Positions 52,144 through 61,887 are shown, numbered from the stretch's first letter. The stretch: DNA of 64,000 nucleotides from Actimicrobium sp. CCC2.4 (GCF_034347385.1 NZ_CP133777.1:3782001-3846000); one strand, 5' to 3'. Numbers and translations: made by a program. Notes: a model not told the origin generated them from the letters alone.

Positions 52144-53562
52144 ATGAAAACAACGCGTTCGACGCTCTACTGGCAGCTGATGGCCTTAGCTGGCACTGCC
52201 CTTCTGGCTGCTTGCGGTGGAGGTGGCTCCACATCTGTTACACCGCCCACAACTCCAACTACACAAACATCGGCCGGTACGTCCGTTTATGTCGGCCCCA
52301 TAGGCGGCTTTGGCTCGGTAATCGTCAATGGCATGCGCTTTTCATCGGTCGGCGCGACGCTGGTCGATGATGACGCGAACACGATCAACCTGGACCAGCT
52401 CAAGCTGGGAATGACAGTACGCGTCACTGGTGACACCAATGACACCACCCAGACAGGTACGGCAAGCCGCCTCGAACTGGTCCACGGAACACGTGGCACG
52501 CTCAGCGCTATCGATGTCAATGCAGGCACCCTCGTCGTAATGGGGCAGCGCATCGTGACCAGTACGGCCACAAGCTATCAGGGCGTAAGCGGACTCGCGG
52601 CACTGACTGCCGGACAAGCAGTTGAAATTTACGGCGCGCTGCAAGCCGATGGCAGTCTGCTGGCGACACTGATCGAAGCCAAAACCGCGCTGACTTCGGT
52701 CAATCTGACCGGTCGCGTGGCTGCACTCGGCGCCACAACATTTCAGGTGGGGTCACTCACCGTGAACTTCAGCGCAGCGACGGTCAACGGCGTGCTAGCT
52801 GATGGCAAGCGCGTCAAGGTCCGCGCGACGGCAGCCCCGGTTGGAAATGTACTTACCGCCAGCTCGGTAAAAGTCTTCGACAACAGCGCCGTATTCGGCA
52901 GTACGGTCACCAGCGGCGTACGCCTCAAACTCAAGGGAGTAGCCGACACGAGTCCACTCAACGGATTGCTGACGGTGTCCGGTACCCAGGTCAACATCAC
53001 GAACGCAATCATCAAAGGGGCCACCACCACAGTGGTCGCCGGCCAGTTTCTTGAAGTCAAGGGTGTGTGGGATGGCAGTGTTTTGCAGGCGAGCGAAGTC
53101 GAACAGGAGGGCTTTCGGGAGAGCCAGATCGGTGGTCGCAACGAACTCTACGGCACCGTCAACAGTATCAACGGCAGCACCGCCATTGTTAATGGCGTCA
53201 CGGTTGATCTGAGTGCAGCCGTGTTCCAGCATGGCAACCTGCAACTGGTCACCGTAGGCAGTTATGTTGAAATAAAGGGCAACATGCGCGGCAGCCTACT
53301 GGTGGCGACCCGGATCGAACTCAAGACCAACAGCACCGCCAAGGACATCGTCTACGAACAATCCGGCGTGATCCAGGGCTTTACATCGGTGGCCGGCTTC
53401 AAGCTCAATGGTCTGCAAATAGATGCGTCTCAGGCCGTCTTTGAACGCGGCGCAGCAACCGGACTGGCCAACGGGATCTACATTGAAATCAAGGGAGCGC
53501 AGAACAGTAGCGGAGTATTCGTCGCCACCAAGGTAGAAATCAAGACCGCTTCACCTGGCTAA
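52144..53562 (+). CDS. DUF5666 repeat lipoprotein
   Basis: A 472-residue predicted lipoprotein. The signal peptide ends in the lipobox LLAACGGGG (Cys at about residue 24) and is followed by a Thr/Pro linker. The mature part consists of repeated beta-rich units of 60-80 residues with the DUF5666 rhythm: G-[TR]-x-x-[AS]-[IL]...V-[DN]...F followed by G-x-x-V-E-[IV]-[KY]-G and A-T-[RK]-[IV]-E (for example VGSYVEIKGNMRGSLLVATRIE and NGIYIEIKGAQNSSGVFVATKVE). Function is unknown. It lies downstream of ssrA and ends in a strong terminator before the Wadjet genes. Confidence 0.88.
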   Translation: MKTTRSTLYWQLMALAGTALLAACGGGGSTSVTPPTTPTTQTSAGTSVYVGPIGGFGSVIVNGMRFSSVGATLVDDDANTINLDQLKLGMTVRVTGDTNDTTQTGTASRLELVHGTRGTLSAIDVNAGTLVVMGQRIVTSTATSYQGVSGLAALTAGQAVEIYGALQADGSLLATLIEAKTALTSVNLTGRVAALGATTFQVGSLTVNFSAATVNGVLADGKRVKVRATAAPVGNVLTASSVKVFDNSAVFGSTVTSGVRLKLKGVADTSPLNGLLTVSGTQVNITNAIIKGATTTVVAGQFLEVKGVWDGSVLQASEVEQEGFRESQIGGRNELYGTVNSINGSTAIVNGVTVDLSAAVFQHGNLQLVTVGSYVEIKGNMRGSLLVATRIELKTNSTAKDIVYEQSGVIQGFTSVAGFKLNGLQIDASQAVFERGAATGLANGIYIEIKGAQNSSGVFVATKVEIKTASPG

Positions 53563-53588
53563 ACCCGCTTGGTCGCTTGAACTCCCTC

Positions 53589-53618
53589 AATGCCAACGCT
53601 GCGCCGTTGGCATTTTTT
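53589..53618 (+). terminator. Rho-independent terminator after the DUF5666 gene
   Basis: A 10-bp stem AATGCCAACG/CGTTGGCATT with a 6-base loop runs into six T. Confidence 0.92.
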
Positions 53619-53675
53619 ATGGCTTTCACGCATGCTTCGGGTATAACAACATGGTACCAACGCCCACAAAAACGC

Positions 53676-55048
53676 ATGCCGCTCGATTACGCCACCCTTG
53701 ATTTACTGCGTTTATCCCATCCGGCCTGGCGCTTGCTGAGATCGGATCACGCGCCACTCATCGCCAGCTTTCTGGAGCGCGTCTTCGTCACGCCGAACCT
53801 GCGCGTCATCGCGCAATCCGACCTGGCCGAAGCACTCGACGATGAACTGTTCGGCTTGCGTCAGCGTTACGGTGCCGACACGTATCCAAAACCCGCACTC
53901 GACTATCTCAATGACTGGGCCAATACGGACAAGGGCTGGCTGCGTGCAGCTTCGTGGGCACCGAATCACGCTTGCTGACGCTGTTCGACCTGCTCAAGCA
54001 AATCAACAGCGGCAGCGACGCCGATCCGCAGACCCGGCTGGCCGGACTACACCAACAGCGCGACGCCATCGATGCCGATATCGCACGCGTGCTGGCCGGC
54101 GATATCGCGCTGCTCGACGACACGGCGCTGAACGATCGCTTCCAGCAATTCATGGCGCTGGCGCGTGAACTGCTGACCGATTTTCGTGAAGTCGAGCACA
54201 ACTTTCGCGGACTCGACCGACGCGTGCGCGAGCGCATCGCGCTGTGGGATGGTGCCAAAGGGACGCTGCTGGAACAGATCATGGACGAACGCGATGCGAT
54301 TGCCGATTCGGACCAGGGCAAGAGCTTTCGCGCCTTCTGGGATTTCCTGATGTCGGGCAGCCGGCAGGAAGAACTATCGACGCTGCTCGACCGCGTACTG
54401 GCGCTGGCACCCGTGGCCGAGCTGAAGCCGGATGCGCGTATCCGGCGCGTACACTATGACTGGCTCGAGGCCGGCGAACACACGCAGCGTACGGTGGCAC
54501 AACTGTCGCAGCAACTGCGCCGCTTTCTGGATGATCAGGCCTGGCTGGAAAACCGCCGCATCATGGATATCCTGCGTGGCATCGAAGTGCGTGCACTGGC
54601 GCTGCGCGACACGCCACCGGCCGGTGTCATCATGCAGATCGACGACATCGCTGCCGACCTGGAGTTACCGATGGAACGGCCGCTGTTTTCGCCATCGATC
54701 AAACCGGTCATTACCGATAGTGCGCTGGAGTCCGGTGCCGATGACACGTCGGCGGCGACCATGCAGACCTTGTATGCGCAAGTCGTAATCGACAAACCGC
54801 AGCTGGTGCGGCAAGTCCGTCGTGCGCTGCAGGACCGGGCGCAAGTGACGCTGCGCGAAGTCTGTGCACTGCATCCGCTGCAGCACGGCCTGGCCGAACT
54901 GGTGGCTTATCTGCAACTGGCCAGCGACACCTTCACCAGCCTCGTCGACGAAGATGCCAGCGAGCCTATCGTCTGGACCCGCACCGGCGACGACGGCCAG
55001 CCGGTACACAAGCAGGCGATCCTACCGCGCATAATTTTTTTGAGGTAA
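53676..55048 (+). pseudogene. jetA: Wadjet JetA (DUF3375, MksF-like), broken by internal deletion and frameshift
   Basis: The first 90 codons (from MPLDYATLDLLRLSHPAWRL to DKGWLR) match the N-terminus of the DUF3375 kleisin-like subunit of Wadjet. The frame then runs into a stop at 53976-53978. The rest continues in another frame from about 53951 (FVGTESRLLTLFDLL) to the stop at 55046-55048. Intact relatives, as I recall them, have about 30 extra residues between GWLR and FVGTES (a stretch like FYP...LTPATEKAL). So roughly 90-100 bases appear lost at 53946-53950, out of frame. The downstream 365 codons are intact and open. In the complete protein JetA bridges the JetC heads. Confidence 0.88.
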
Positions 55049-55676
55049 TGATGACTGACGAAACCCAACGGGAGGCGCAACACGGTCCCGACAGCGCCGA
55101 CTTGTCCGCGCTGGTGATCGTCCTGCTCAAAGGTGTGCTGTATCAGGATGGCGATGCCGGCCTCTGGAACGGCTTGCTGAATTTGCAGGCGCGCGTGCGC
55201 GATTACGTGCTGGTGCTGGGCCTTGAACTGGTACTCGACGAGGCCGAAGGCTATGCCTTCCTGCGCTCGCGCACCATCGCCGAAGACGACGACGCACCGA
55301 AGTTGCCGCGGCTGGTGGCACGCCGGCCGCTATCATTTCCGGTCAGCCTGCTGCTGGCATTGCTGCGCAAAAAATGGCCGAGTTCGATGCCAGCGGCGGC
55401 GATACCCGGCTGATCCTGGAGCGCGAGGCCATCGTCGATCTGATTCGCCTGTTCCTGCCGGAGAGCAGCAACGAAGTGCGTCTGATCGATCAGGTCGACA
55501 CCCACATCAACAAGATCGTCGAGCTCGGTTTTCTGCGCAAGCTCAAGGCCGGTCCGCCCGCCTTTGAAGTACGCCGTATTTTAAAAGCCTTCGTCGATGC
55601 GCAGTGGCTGGCCGAATTCGATACCCGGCTGGCGGCCTACCAGAGCACGCTCAACGGCGTCACGGCGCATGAATAA
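55048..55676 (+). pseudogene. jetB: Wadjet JetB (DUF4194, MksE-like), frameshifted at an A6 run
   Basis: The N-terminal part (to ARRPLSFPVSLLLALLRKK) and the C-terminal part (AEFDASGGDTRLILEREAIV to the TAA at 55674-55676) together form a normal-length DUF4194 protein of about 209 residues. They are in different frames, joined at a run of six A (55369-55374). One more A would restore ...LRKKMAEFDASGG. The second frame also begins with an ATG at 55374, so a truncated C-terminal product is possible. The start overlaps the jetA stop (TAATG), and the end overlaps jetC by eight bases. A mutation, a sequencing error or slippage could each explain it. Confidence 0.88.
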
Positions 55677-57573
55677 GCCAGACGCCCAACAGACGCTCGG
55701 CATGGACTTCATCGCCGACGACACCCTGTCCGGCTTCCGCCTGCAGCGCCTCGAAGTGTTCAACTGGGGCACCTTCGATGGCCGGGTCTGGTCGCTCGAT
55801 CCGGCCGGCAAGAACGCGCTGCTGACCGGCGATATCGGCTCCGGCAAATCGACGCTGGTCGATGCGGTGACGACGCTGCTGGTGCCGGCGAACAAGATCG
55901 CCTACAACAAGGCCGCCGGTGCGGACAACAAGGAGCGCACGCTGCGTTCGTACGTGCTGGGTCATTACAAGTCCGAGCGCAACGATGGCAGCGGCAGTGC
56001 CAAACCGGTCGCGCTGCGCGACCACAATAACTACTCGGTGATACTCGGCGTGTTCCATAACGCCGGCTACGACCAGACCATCATGCTGGCACAAGTGTTC
56101 TGGATGAAGGACGCGCAAGGCCAGCCGGCGCGCTTTTTTGTCGGTGCCGAAAAAGCCCTGACGATCGCCACCGACTTCGCCCGATTCGGTGCCGACATCG
56201 GTGCGCTGCGCAAGAAATTGCGTGCGGCCGGCGCGGATATTTTCGATACCTTTCCGCCGTATGCCGCGTGGTTCCGGCGGCGCTTCGGCATTGAAAACGA
56301 TCAGGCGCTGGAACTGTTCCATCAAACCGTATCGATGAAGTCCGTCGGCAACCTGACTGATTTCGTGCGCAACCACATGCTCGAACCGTTCGATGTGGCG
56401 CCGCGCATCGCGGCCCTGATAGGCCATTTCGACGACTTGCATCGCGCCCATGAAGCGGTCCTGAAAGCCAAGCGCCAAGTCGCCTTGCTGGTGCCACTGG
56501 TCGCCGATTGCGCGCGCCATGGCGAACTGATCGCGACCTCCGACGACCTGCGCGCCTGCCGCGAGGCATTGCGCAGTTACTTCGCCAGCCTCAAGAGCGG
56601 GCTGCTCGACAAGCGTCTCGCCAGTCTGGTCGATGAATGGACCCGGCAGGATCATCAAGTACGTCGCCTGAGCCAGTTGCAGGCCGAGCGTCGCAGCGAA
56701 GAAAGCGACCTGCGTCGCAGCATCGCCGACAACGGTGGCGACCGGCTCGAGCGACTGGCCACCGAGATCACACGCAAGAGCAGCGAGCGCGATGTACGCG
56801 AGCGTAAGGCGCGTCGCTATGCCGAACTCGCGCGGGCGGTCGGCGAAACCCCGTGCGACGACGAAACCGCTTTCATCGCACAACAGCACCGCCTGACGGA
56901 ACTGGTCGAGGCGGCCCGTACGCAAGACGCCAGCATGGAAAATCGCCTGACCGAACATGGCGTCAGCCTGCGTCAGGGCAAACTCGAACACGATGCGCTG
57001 GCCGCTGAAATCACCAGCCTGAAAGCGCGGCGCAGCAATATCCCGGCCGAGCAAGTGCTGATGCGCGCGGCGCTGTGCAAGGCACTGGCGCTGTCCGAAG
57101 ACGACATGCCGTTCGCCGGGGAACTGCTGCAGGTGCATGACGACGAGCGCAACTGGTTCGTCTTTGCAGGCAGCGAACGCTGGCGCGAGGACGACACCGA
57201 ACACGAGCATTACTCGGATTCGGGCGGCAAGTCCGGCGGACAAAAAGAGAAGCTGGCCTATACCGTGCTGGCGGCCAGCCTGGCCTATCAGTTCGGCTTG
57301 AAGTTCGATGAAGTCCGCTCGCGCTCATTCCGCTTCGTGGTCATCGATGAAGCCTTCGGGCGCGGCTCGGATGAATCGGCGCAATACGGCTTGCGCCTGT
57401 TCGCCCAGCTCAATTTGCAATTGCTAATCGTCACGCCGCTGCAAAAAATCCACATCATCGAACCGTTTGTCTCCAGTGTCGGCTTTGTCCATAACGAAGA
57501 GGGTCGCGCCTCGAAAGTACGCAAGCTGTCGATCGAGGAATACCGCGCCGAAAAAACCCGGCTGGCCGGATGA
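55669..57573 (+). CDS. jetC: Wadjet JetC (SMC/MksB-like ATPase), internally shortened
   Basis: A 634-residue open frame. The N-terminal head has Walker [10 protein letters not shown] (residues 54-62) and the Wadjet-type [11 protein letters not shown]. The C-terminal head has the signature [15 protein letters not shown] and Walker [17 protein letters not shown] (Asp560/Glu561). Family members are usually about 1,100 residues. Here ...[11 protein letters not shown] (to residue 496) joins directly to [13 protein letters not shown], which in relatives follows a second RNW about 480-500 residues later. The loss is in frame and removes the hinge half of the coiled coil. Both ATPase halves remain, so a shortened protein could still be made. 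It overlaps jetB (8 bases) and jetD (ATGA). Confidence 0.85.
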   Translation: MNKPDAQQTLGMDFIADDTLSGFRLQRLEVFNWGTFDGRVWSLDPAGKNALLTGDIGSGKSTLVDAVTTLLVPANKIAYNKAAGADNKERTLRSYVLGHYKSERNDGSGSAKPVALRDHNNYSVILGVFHNAGYDQTIMLAQVFWMKDAQGQPARFFVGAEKALTIATDFARFGADIGALRKKLRAAGADIFDTFPPYAAWFRRRFGIENDQALELFHQTVSMKSVGNLTDFVRNHMLEPFDVAPRIAALIGHFDDLHRAHEAVLKAKRQVALLVPLVADCARHGELIATSDDLRACREALRSYFASLKSGLLDKRLASLVDEWTRQDHQVRRLSQLQAERRSEESDLRRSIADNGGDRLERLATEITRKSSERDVRERKARRYAELARAVGETPCDDETAFIAQQHRLTELVEAARTQDASMENRLTEHGVSLRQGKLEHDALAAEITSLKARRSNIPAEQVLMRAALCKALALSEDDMPFAGELLQVHDDERNWFVFAGSERWREDDTEHEHYSDSGGKSGGQKEKLAYTVLAASLAYQFGLKFDEVRSRSFRFVVIDEAFGRGSDESAQYGLRLFAQLNLQLLIVTPLQKIHIIEPFVSSVGFVHNEEGRASKVRKLSIEEYRAEKTRLAG

Positions 57574-58733
57574 ACTGGACCAGCCCGTCCGCACTGATAG
57601 CGCAATTGCACAAGCTGTGGGAGCGCGGTGACCTGCTGGCCGGCATGGTCAGCGGCGAGTCGCTATTTCCCCGCCGGCTGGTGCTGAAGTCGCCGTCCTC
57701 GACCGAACTGAGCGAACACTTCGATGCCGCCCGCGCGTGGATCGCCACGATCAATGCGCTGCCGCACTGCCGGATCGAGCAGCGCGAATTCCGGCACCGC
57801 GTCTTCGGTAGCAATCGCGTGCCCGATGCGGTCTGGATCGACAGTCTCGACGACGCGCTGGCACTGCTCGACAAGCGCCGCGACGCACGCCGCTTCGCTG
57901 GCTTGCTTGACCGGACGCGCCTGCGCCAGCCGGCGCTGCTGCCGTGGCTGGCAAGCCGGCCACTGCAAGCGCTGGCGCTGCACGACGACTGGCCGCGCCT
58001 GCTGGATCTGGTCGACTGGATGCAGGCGCATCCGCGTCCCGGCCTGTATCTGCGCTAGGTCGATATCGCCGGTGTCCATAGCAAATTCATCGAAGCCCAT
58101 CCCGGCGTGCTGAGCGCCCTGTTTGATCTTGCCCTGCCGGCACACGCCATCGATCTGTCCGCCACCGGGGTCGCCGGTTTTGCACAGCGCTTCGGTTTCC
58201 GTGACAAACCGCAGCGCGTGCGCTTCCGGCTGCACGACCCGGCCGGACTCGATACCGACATGACGCTCGATACCGCCAGCTTTGCGCGCCTCGATCCGGC
58301 CGTCACGCAGGTCTTCATTACTGAAAACGAAATCAACTTCCTGGCCTTTCCGCTGCCGGCAGACAGCATTGTCCTGTTCGGTGCGGGTTACGGCTTCGAC
58401 ATGCTGCGCGACGTCGGCTGGCTGACGCGCTGCCGGCTGATTTACTGGGGCGATATCGATACCCATGGCTTTGCCATCCTGGACCAGTTACGCAGCCGGT
58501 TCCCGCAGGTCGAATCGCTGATGATGGACCATGCCACCTTGCTGGCGTTTGCCGCGCAATGGGGACAGGAAGACCAGCCGACGCTGCGCGAACTGCCCCG
58601 CCTGCATGCCGGCGAGCGCGCGTTGTATGACCTGTTGCGCGACAACCGGCTGGGGCAGAACGTGCGACTGGAGCAGGAGCGGATCGGCTTTGGCTGGATC
58701 GGCCCGGCGCTGGCCGCACTCCCCCGCATGTAA
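57570..58733 (+). pseudogene. jetD: Wadjet JetD (DUF3322/DUF2220, toprim nuclease), interrupted by one amber codon
   Basis: A 387-codon frame with one internal stop, TAG at 58056-58058 (codon 163). The N-terminal part (LIAQLHKLWERGDLLAGM ... PRPGLYLR) is the DUF3322 arm. After the stop the same frame continues VDIAGVHSKFIEAHPGVL into the toprim-like DUF2220 domain, with ITENEINFLAFP and YWGDIDTHGFAILDQLR intact. Relatives have Gln at the stop (LRQVD), so a single C-to-T change (CAG to TAG) explains it. JetD cleaves plasmid DNA in working Wadjet systems. Without amber suppression only the N-terminal arm is produced. Confidence 0.9.
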
Positions 58734-58870
58734 TGGTTGCCGCTCTGGCATCCCTACGAAGTCGCCCGATTCAATTTGCAACACCTTGCGAGCAACCTTG
58801 CCCGTAGCCCTTGTTACCGTCTACTATTACCAATAGTTACAAATCGATCCATTCCTCCAGACATGGAACC
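58734..58870. promoter_or_regulatory. Gap between jetD and the GGDEF-EAL gene with a possible promoter
   Basis: TTGCCC (58798-58803), 18-base spacer and TACTAT (58822-58827) is the best promoter candidate for the downstream gene. No terminator follows jetD. Confidence 0.3.
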
Positions 58871-60871
58871 ATGAGCGCAAACGACCTTCAACACGCCTTG
58901 AAGCGCCACGTGCCACCGACAGCCGGAGCAGGTAGGCGTCGTTTGCGCTTCCTTAAAAACAATAGCGTGATGCTGCTGTTCTGGATCGCACTGTGCGTAC
59001 TCCTGATCGTCTTCCATTTCCGCCAGCAGCCTGCCGGGGCAGCGCCCGAAGTGATCACCTTACTGCCAGCACTGACTGCCTTGACGGCTTGCTGGTTATG
59101 GTCGGCAAGAGCCTGGCACCGGTACGAGAAAAATGAAGTTCGCGACTCGTACCGCATGGCGACCGAGTGCAGCATCGACGGGATCACGATACTGATGGCG
59201 GTCAATGACCGGCACGGCAAGACCATCGATTTCCTCATCAGCGATTGCAATAACCGCAGCGCGCTTTTCCATGGCGTGGAGGCGAAAACATTGATCGGCA
59301 TGCGTTTATCCGAGGTAACGGCAGCACCCTATTTTCCGGAAACGATGAAGGCGATGCGTACCGCGCTCCAGACCGGTTATCTGGAGGATGAATTGCGTGG
59401 CCGCGCCAGCCATCCGGACGAACCGCAATGGATGCATCGCCAGCTCGCCCGAACCGGCACTGGTATCGCCATGACATTACGTGACATCTCCGAAAAAAAA
59501 ATCCATGAACGCGAGCTGTGGCGGATGGCAAATGAAGATGGCCTGACCGAGCTGCCGAACCGCAACTGGCTGACCGGCTTCCTGCCCGAGGCAATCCGGC
59601 AGGCGCGACAGGCCGGTCGCATGGTTGCGGTACTGTTCATCGACCTCGATGATTTCAAGGACGTCAACGATACCCTCGGTCACTCTGCCGGTGACGAGCT
59701 GCTGCGGGTGGCAGCACGGCGGCTGCAATCGATCTTGCGCCCGGGAGACCATGTCGCACGGCTCGGTGGCGACGAGTTCACCGTGATCCTGTCATCCATC
59801 ACCGATCGCCATGCCGGTGCGCTGGTCGCGCAACGCATCATCGATGCCTTTGCCACGCCGTTCGAGCTGGGCTATGGCACCGATACCGTTGGCATTTCTC
59901 TCGGGATCAGCCTGTTTCCGGATGACGGACACGACGCCGGCGACTTGCTGAAAAATGCCGATATCGCGATGTATTGCGCAAAAACCGCCGGCAAAAACCG
60001 TGCGCGGTTTTATGAATCGCGCATGTCGGCAGCATTGAACGCCAGAGTTGATATTGAACGCGCGTTGCAATGCGCAATAGAACACAACGAATTCGTGATT
60101 TTTTACCAGCCACGCATCAATACCGTCAGTGGTCAATTGCTTGGCCTCGAAGCCCTGGTACGTTGGCAACATCCTGAGCGCGGCATGGTGCCACCGCTCG
60201 AATTCATTGGCATCGCCGAAGAAACCGGCATGATCCTGGCACTCGGCGAACTGATCATCGAACAAGTCTGCAGGCAGATTGCCAGCTGGCGCGACGCCGG
60301 TTTGCCAGTTGTCCCGGTATCGGTCAACGTCTCGCCGCGCCAGTTTGAAAAGGGCAACATCAAGATCCTGTTCGCAACGCACATGCTGCGCCACCGGATT
60401 GATGCAGGTCTGGTCGAAATCGAAATCACCGAATCATCGATGATGGGCGAAGAGGAAGAACTGTCCCACGAGCTGCGCACGATACGCGCGCTGGGCATCA
60501 AGTTGCTAGTCGATGATTTTGGCACCGGCTACTCGTCGCTATCGCAATTGCAGCGACTGGCCATGGATGTGCTGAAGGTCGATCGAGCCTTCACGTCGGA
60601 GCTTGGCAAGACGACGGAAGGCGAAGTGTTTTTCCGGGCAATCGTGTCGATGGCGCATGCATTAGGCATGACGGTCGTCGCGGAAGGCGTCGAAACAGTA
60701 CAGCAATTGCGTATCCTGCAGGAACTCAGCTGCGACGAAATCCAGGGCTATCTGATCTCGCGTCCGGTGCCCGCCAACGAAATACCTGCCCTGCTGCTAC
60801 AGCCCTACTTGCAAGGGAACACACGGCAAATCCTTTTTCCTGCCCGGGCACAGGCCGAGATTGCTTTGTGA
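58871..60871 (+). CDS. GGDEF-EAL cyclic di-GMP signalling protein with PAS-like sensor
   Basis: A 666-residue inner-membrane protein. Two N-terminal membrane helices (VMLLFWIALCVLLIVFHF and EVITLLPALTALTACWLW) are followed by a PAS-like domain (about residues 95-215). A GGDEF domain with the intact motif RLGGDEFTVIL (about 305) comes next, and then an EAL domain with LEALVRWQHPERG, ITESSMMGEEEE and VDDFGTGYSSLSQLQRL. Both catalytic motifs are complete, so it may be a bifunctional cyclase/phosphodiesterase. The start at 58871 lacks a strong ribosome-binding site; an upstream in-frame codon at 58811 is possible. Confidence 0.93.
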   Translation: MSANDLQHALKRHVPPTAGAGRRRLRFLKNNSVMLLFWIALCVLLIVFHFRQQPAGAAPEVITLLPALTALTACWLWSARAWHRYEKNEVRDSYRMATECSIDGITILMAVNDRHGKTIDFLISDCNNRSALFHGVEAKTLIGMRLSEVTAAPYFPETMKAMRTALQTGYLEDELRGRASHPDEPQWMHRQLARTGTGIAMTLRDISEKKIHERELWRMANEDGLTELPNRNWLTGFLPEAIRQARQAGRMVAVLFIDLDDFKDVNDTLGHSAGDELLRVAARRLQSILRPGDHVARLGGDEFTVILSSITDRHAGALVAQRIIDAFATPFELGYGTDTVGISLGISLFPDDGHDAGDLLKNADIAMYCAKTAGKNRARFYESRMSAALNARVDIERALQCAIEHNEFVIFYQPRINTVSGQLLGLEALVRWQHPERGMVPPLEFIGIAEETGMILALGELIIEQVCRQIASWRDAGLPVVPVSVNVSPRQFEKGNIKILFATHMLRHRIDAGLVEIEITESSMMGEEEELSHELRTIRALGIKLLVDDFGTGYSSLSQLQRLAMDVLKVDRAFTSELGKTTEGEVFFRAIVSMAHALGMTVVAEGVETVQQLRILQELSCDEIQGYLISRPVPANEIPALLLQPYLQGNTRQILFPARAQAEIAL

Positions 60872-60906
60872 CCAGCAACATCGTAGTCTCCGGCCAGGAG
60901 ATTTCC

Positions 60907-61854
60907 ATGACCAGATTGTTCTTCCCGTATTCCACCACCCTGCCCGTTACCGCTGGCTTGCTGCTGATGCTGGCACTGAGCGGCTGCACCAGCGGTCATC
61001 GACACGTCGCCACCGAAACCGCCGGTCCGGCCATTGCCGGTACCGGCATCACCGTCTTCGCTGCCGGTGATATTGCCGATTGCCGCCAGCGCCCGGCGGC
61101 CAGCACCATGGCCGCGCGTACTGCCGAGCTGATCGCCGCGGGACTGGCCGATGATGCCGGCGCGGTCGTCCTGACTCTGGGCGATAACGTCTACCAGTCC
61201 GGCACGCCGGCCGAACATGCCGACTGCTACGCGCCAACCTGGGGTCGCTTCAAGCAGCGCACCTTGCCCAGTCCCGGCAACCATGAGTATTACAGCAAGG
61301 ACGCCGCCGGCTATTACGATTACTTCGGCAGCCTCGCCGGCCCACACCGACGCGGTTACTACAGCACCGGGCTCGGTGGCTGGCATGTCATGTCATTGAA
61401 CAGCAACCTCAAGGGCGCGGCCCAACAAGCGCAGCTCGATTGGCTCAAGGCCGATCTGGCCGCCCATCCATCGACCTGCTCGCTGGCATTCTGGCATCAC
61501 CCGGTACAGAGTTCCGGTGGTCATGGCAGCGACGAGCGCATGCGCGCGGTCTGGCAACTGCTGGCCGATGCCGGCACCGACCTGATCCTGTCGGCGCATG
61601 ACCATGACTACGAACGGTTTGCGCCGCAAGGACCAAACGGTGCGATGCGCCAGTTCGTGGTCGGCACCGGCGGTGCCGAACTGTCACCGTTCCGCTTCTT
61701 TGTCGCCGGCAGCGAAACCGCCAACAACGAGACATTCGGCGTACTCAGGCTGGTCTTGAAAGCCACCGGCTACGACTGGGAATTCATGCCGGTCGGTGGC
61801 GGTACGTATCGCGACCAGGGCAGTGCACGCTGCGTCACGGTCGCGGGCAAATAA
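60907..61854 (+). CDS. Lipoprotein calcineurin-like metallophosphoesterase
   Basis: A 315-residue predicted lipoprotein (lipobox LALSGC, Cys near residue 24) with a purple-acid-phosphatase-like calcineurin domain. The five metal-binding blocks are seen in order: AAGDIADC, LGDNVYQSG, PGNHEYY, FWHHPVQSSG and SAHDHDYERF. It is likely periplasmic and membrane-anchored, with unknown phosphoester substrate. AGGAG precedes the ATG at 60907. It lies 35 bases after the GGDEF-EAL gene and may be co-transcribed with it. Confidence 0.92.
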   Translation: MTRLFFPYSTTLPVTAGLLLMLALSGCTSGHRHVATETAGPAIAGTGITVFAAGDIADCRQRPAASTMAARTAELIAAGLADDAGAVVLTLGDNVYQSGTPAEHADCYAPTWGRFKQRTLPSPGNHEYYSKDAAGYYDYFGSLAGPHRRGYYSTGLGGWHVMSLNSNLKGAAQQAQLDWLKADLAAHPSTCSLAFWHHPVQSSGGHGSDERMRAVWQLLADAGTDLILSAHDHDYERFAPQGPNGAMRQFVVGTGGAELSPFRFFVAGSETANNETFGVLRLVLKATGYDWEFMPVGGGTYRDQGSARCVTVAGK

Positions 61855-61855
61855 G

Positions 61856-61887
61856 CGGGACGCAGGCGCGCCGTCCCGACTGTCTTT
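61856..61887 (+). terminator. Possible weak terminator after the phosphoesterase gene
   Basis: A 7-bp stem CGGGACG/CGTCCCG begins two bases after the stop, but only an interrupted T run (TGTCTTT) follows. Confidence 0.4.

Noticed and set aside
55660..57243. 527-codon minus-strand frame opposite jetC
   Set aside because: It is an antisense frame typical of GC-rich DNA; the plus strand encodes clear ATPase motifs.
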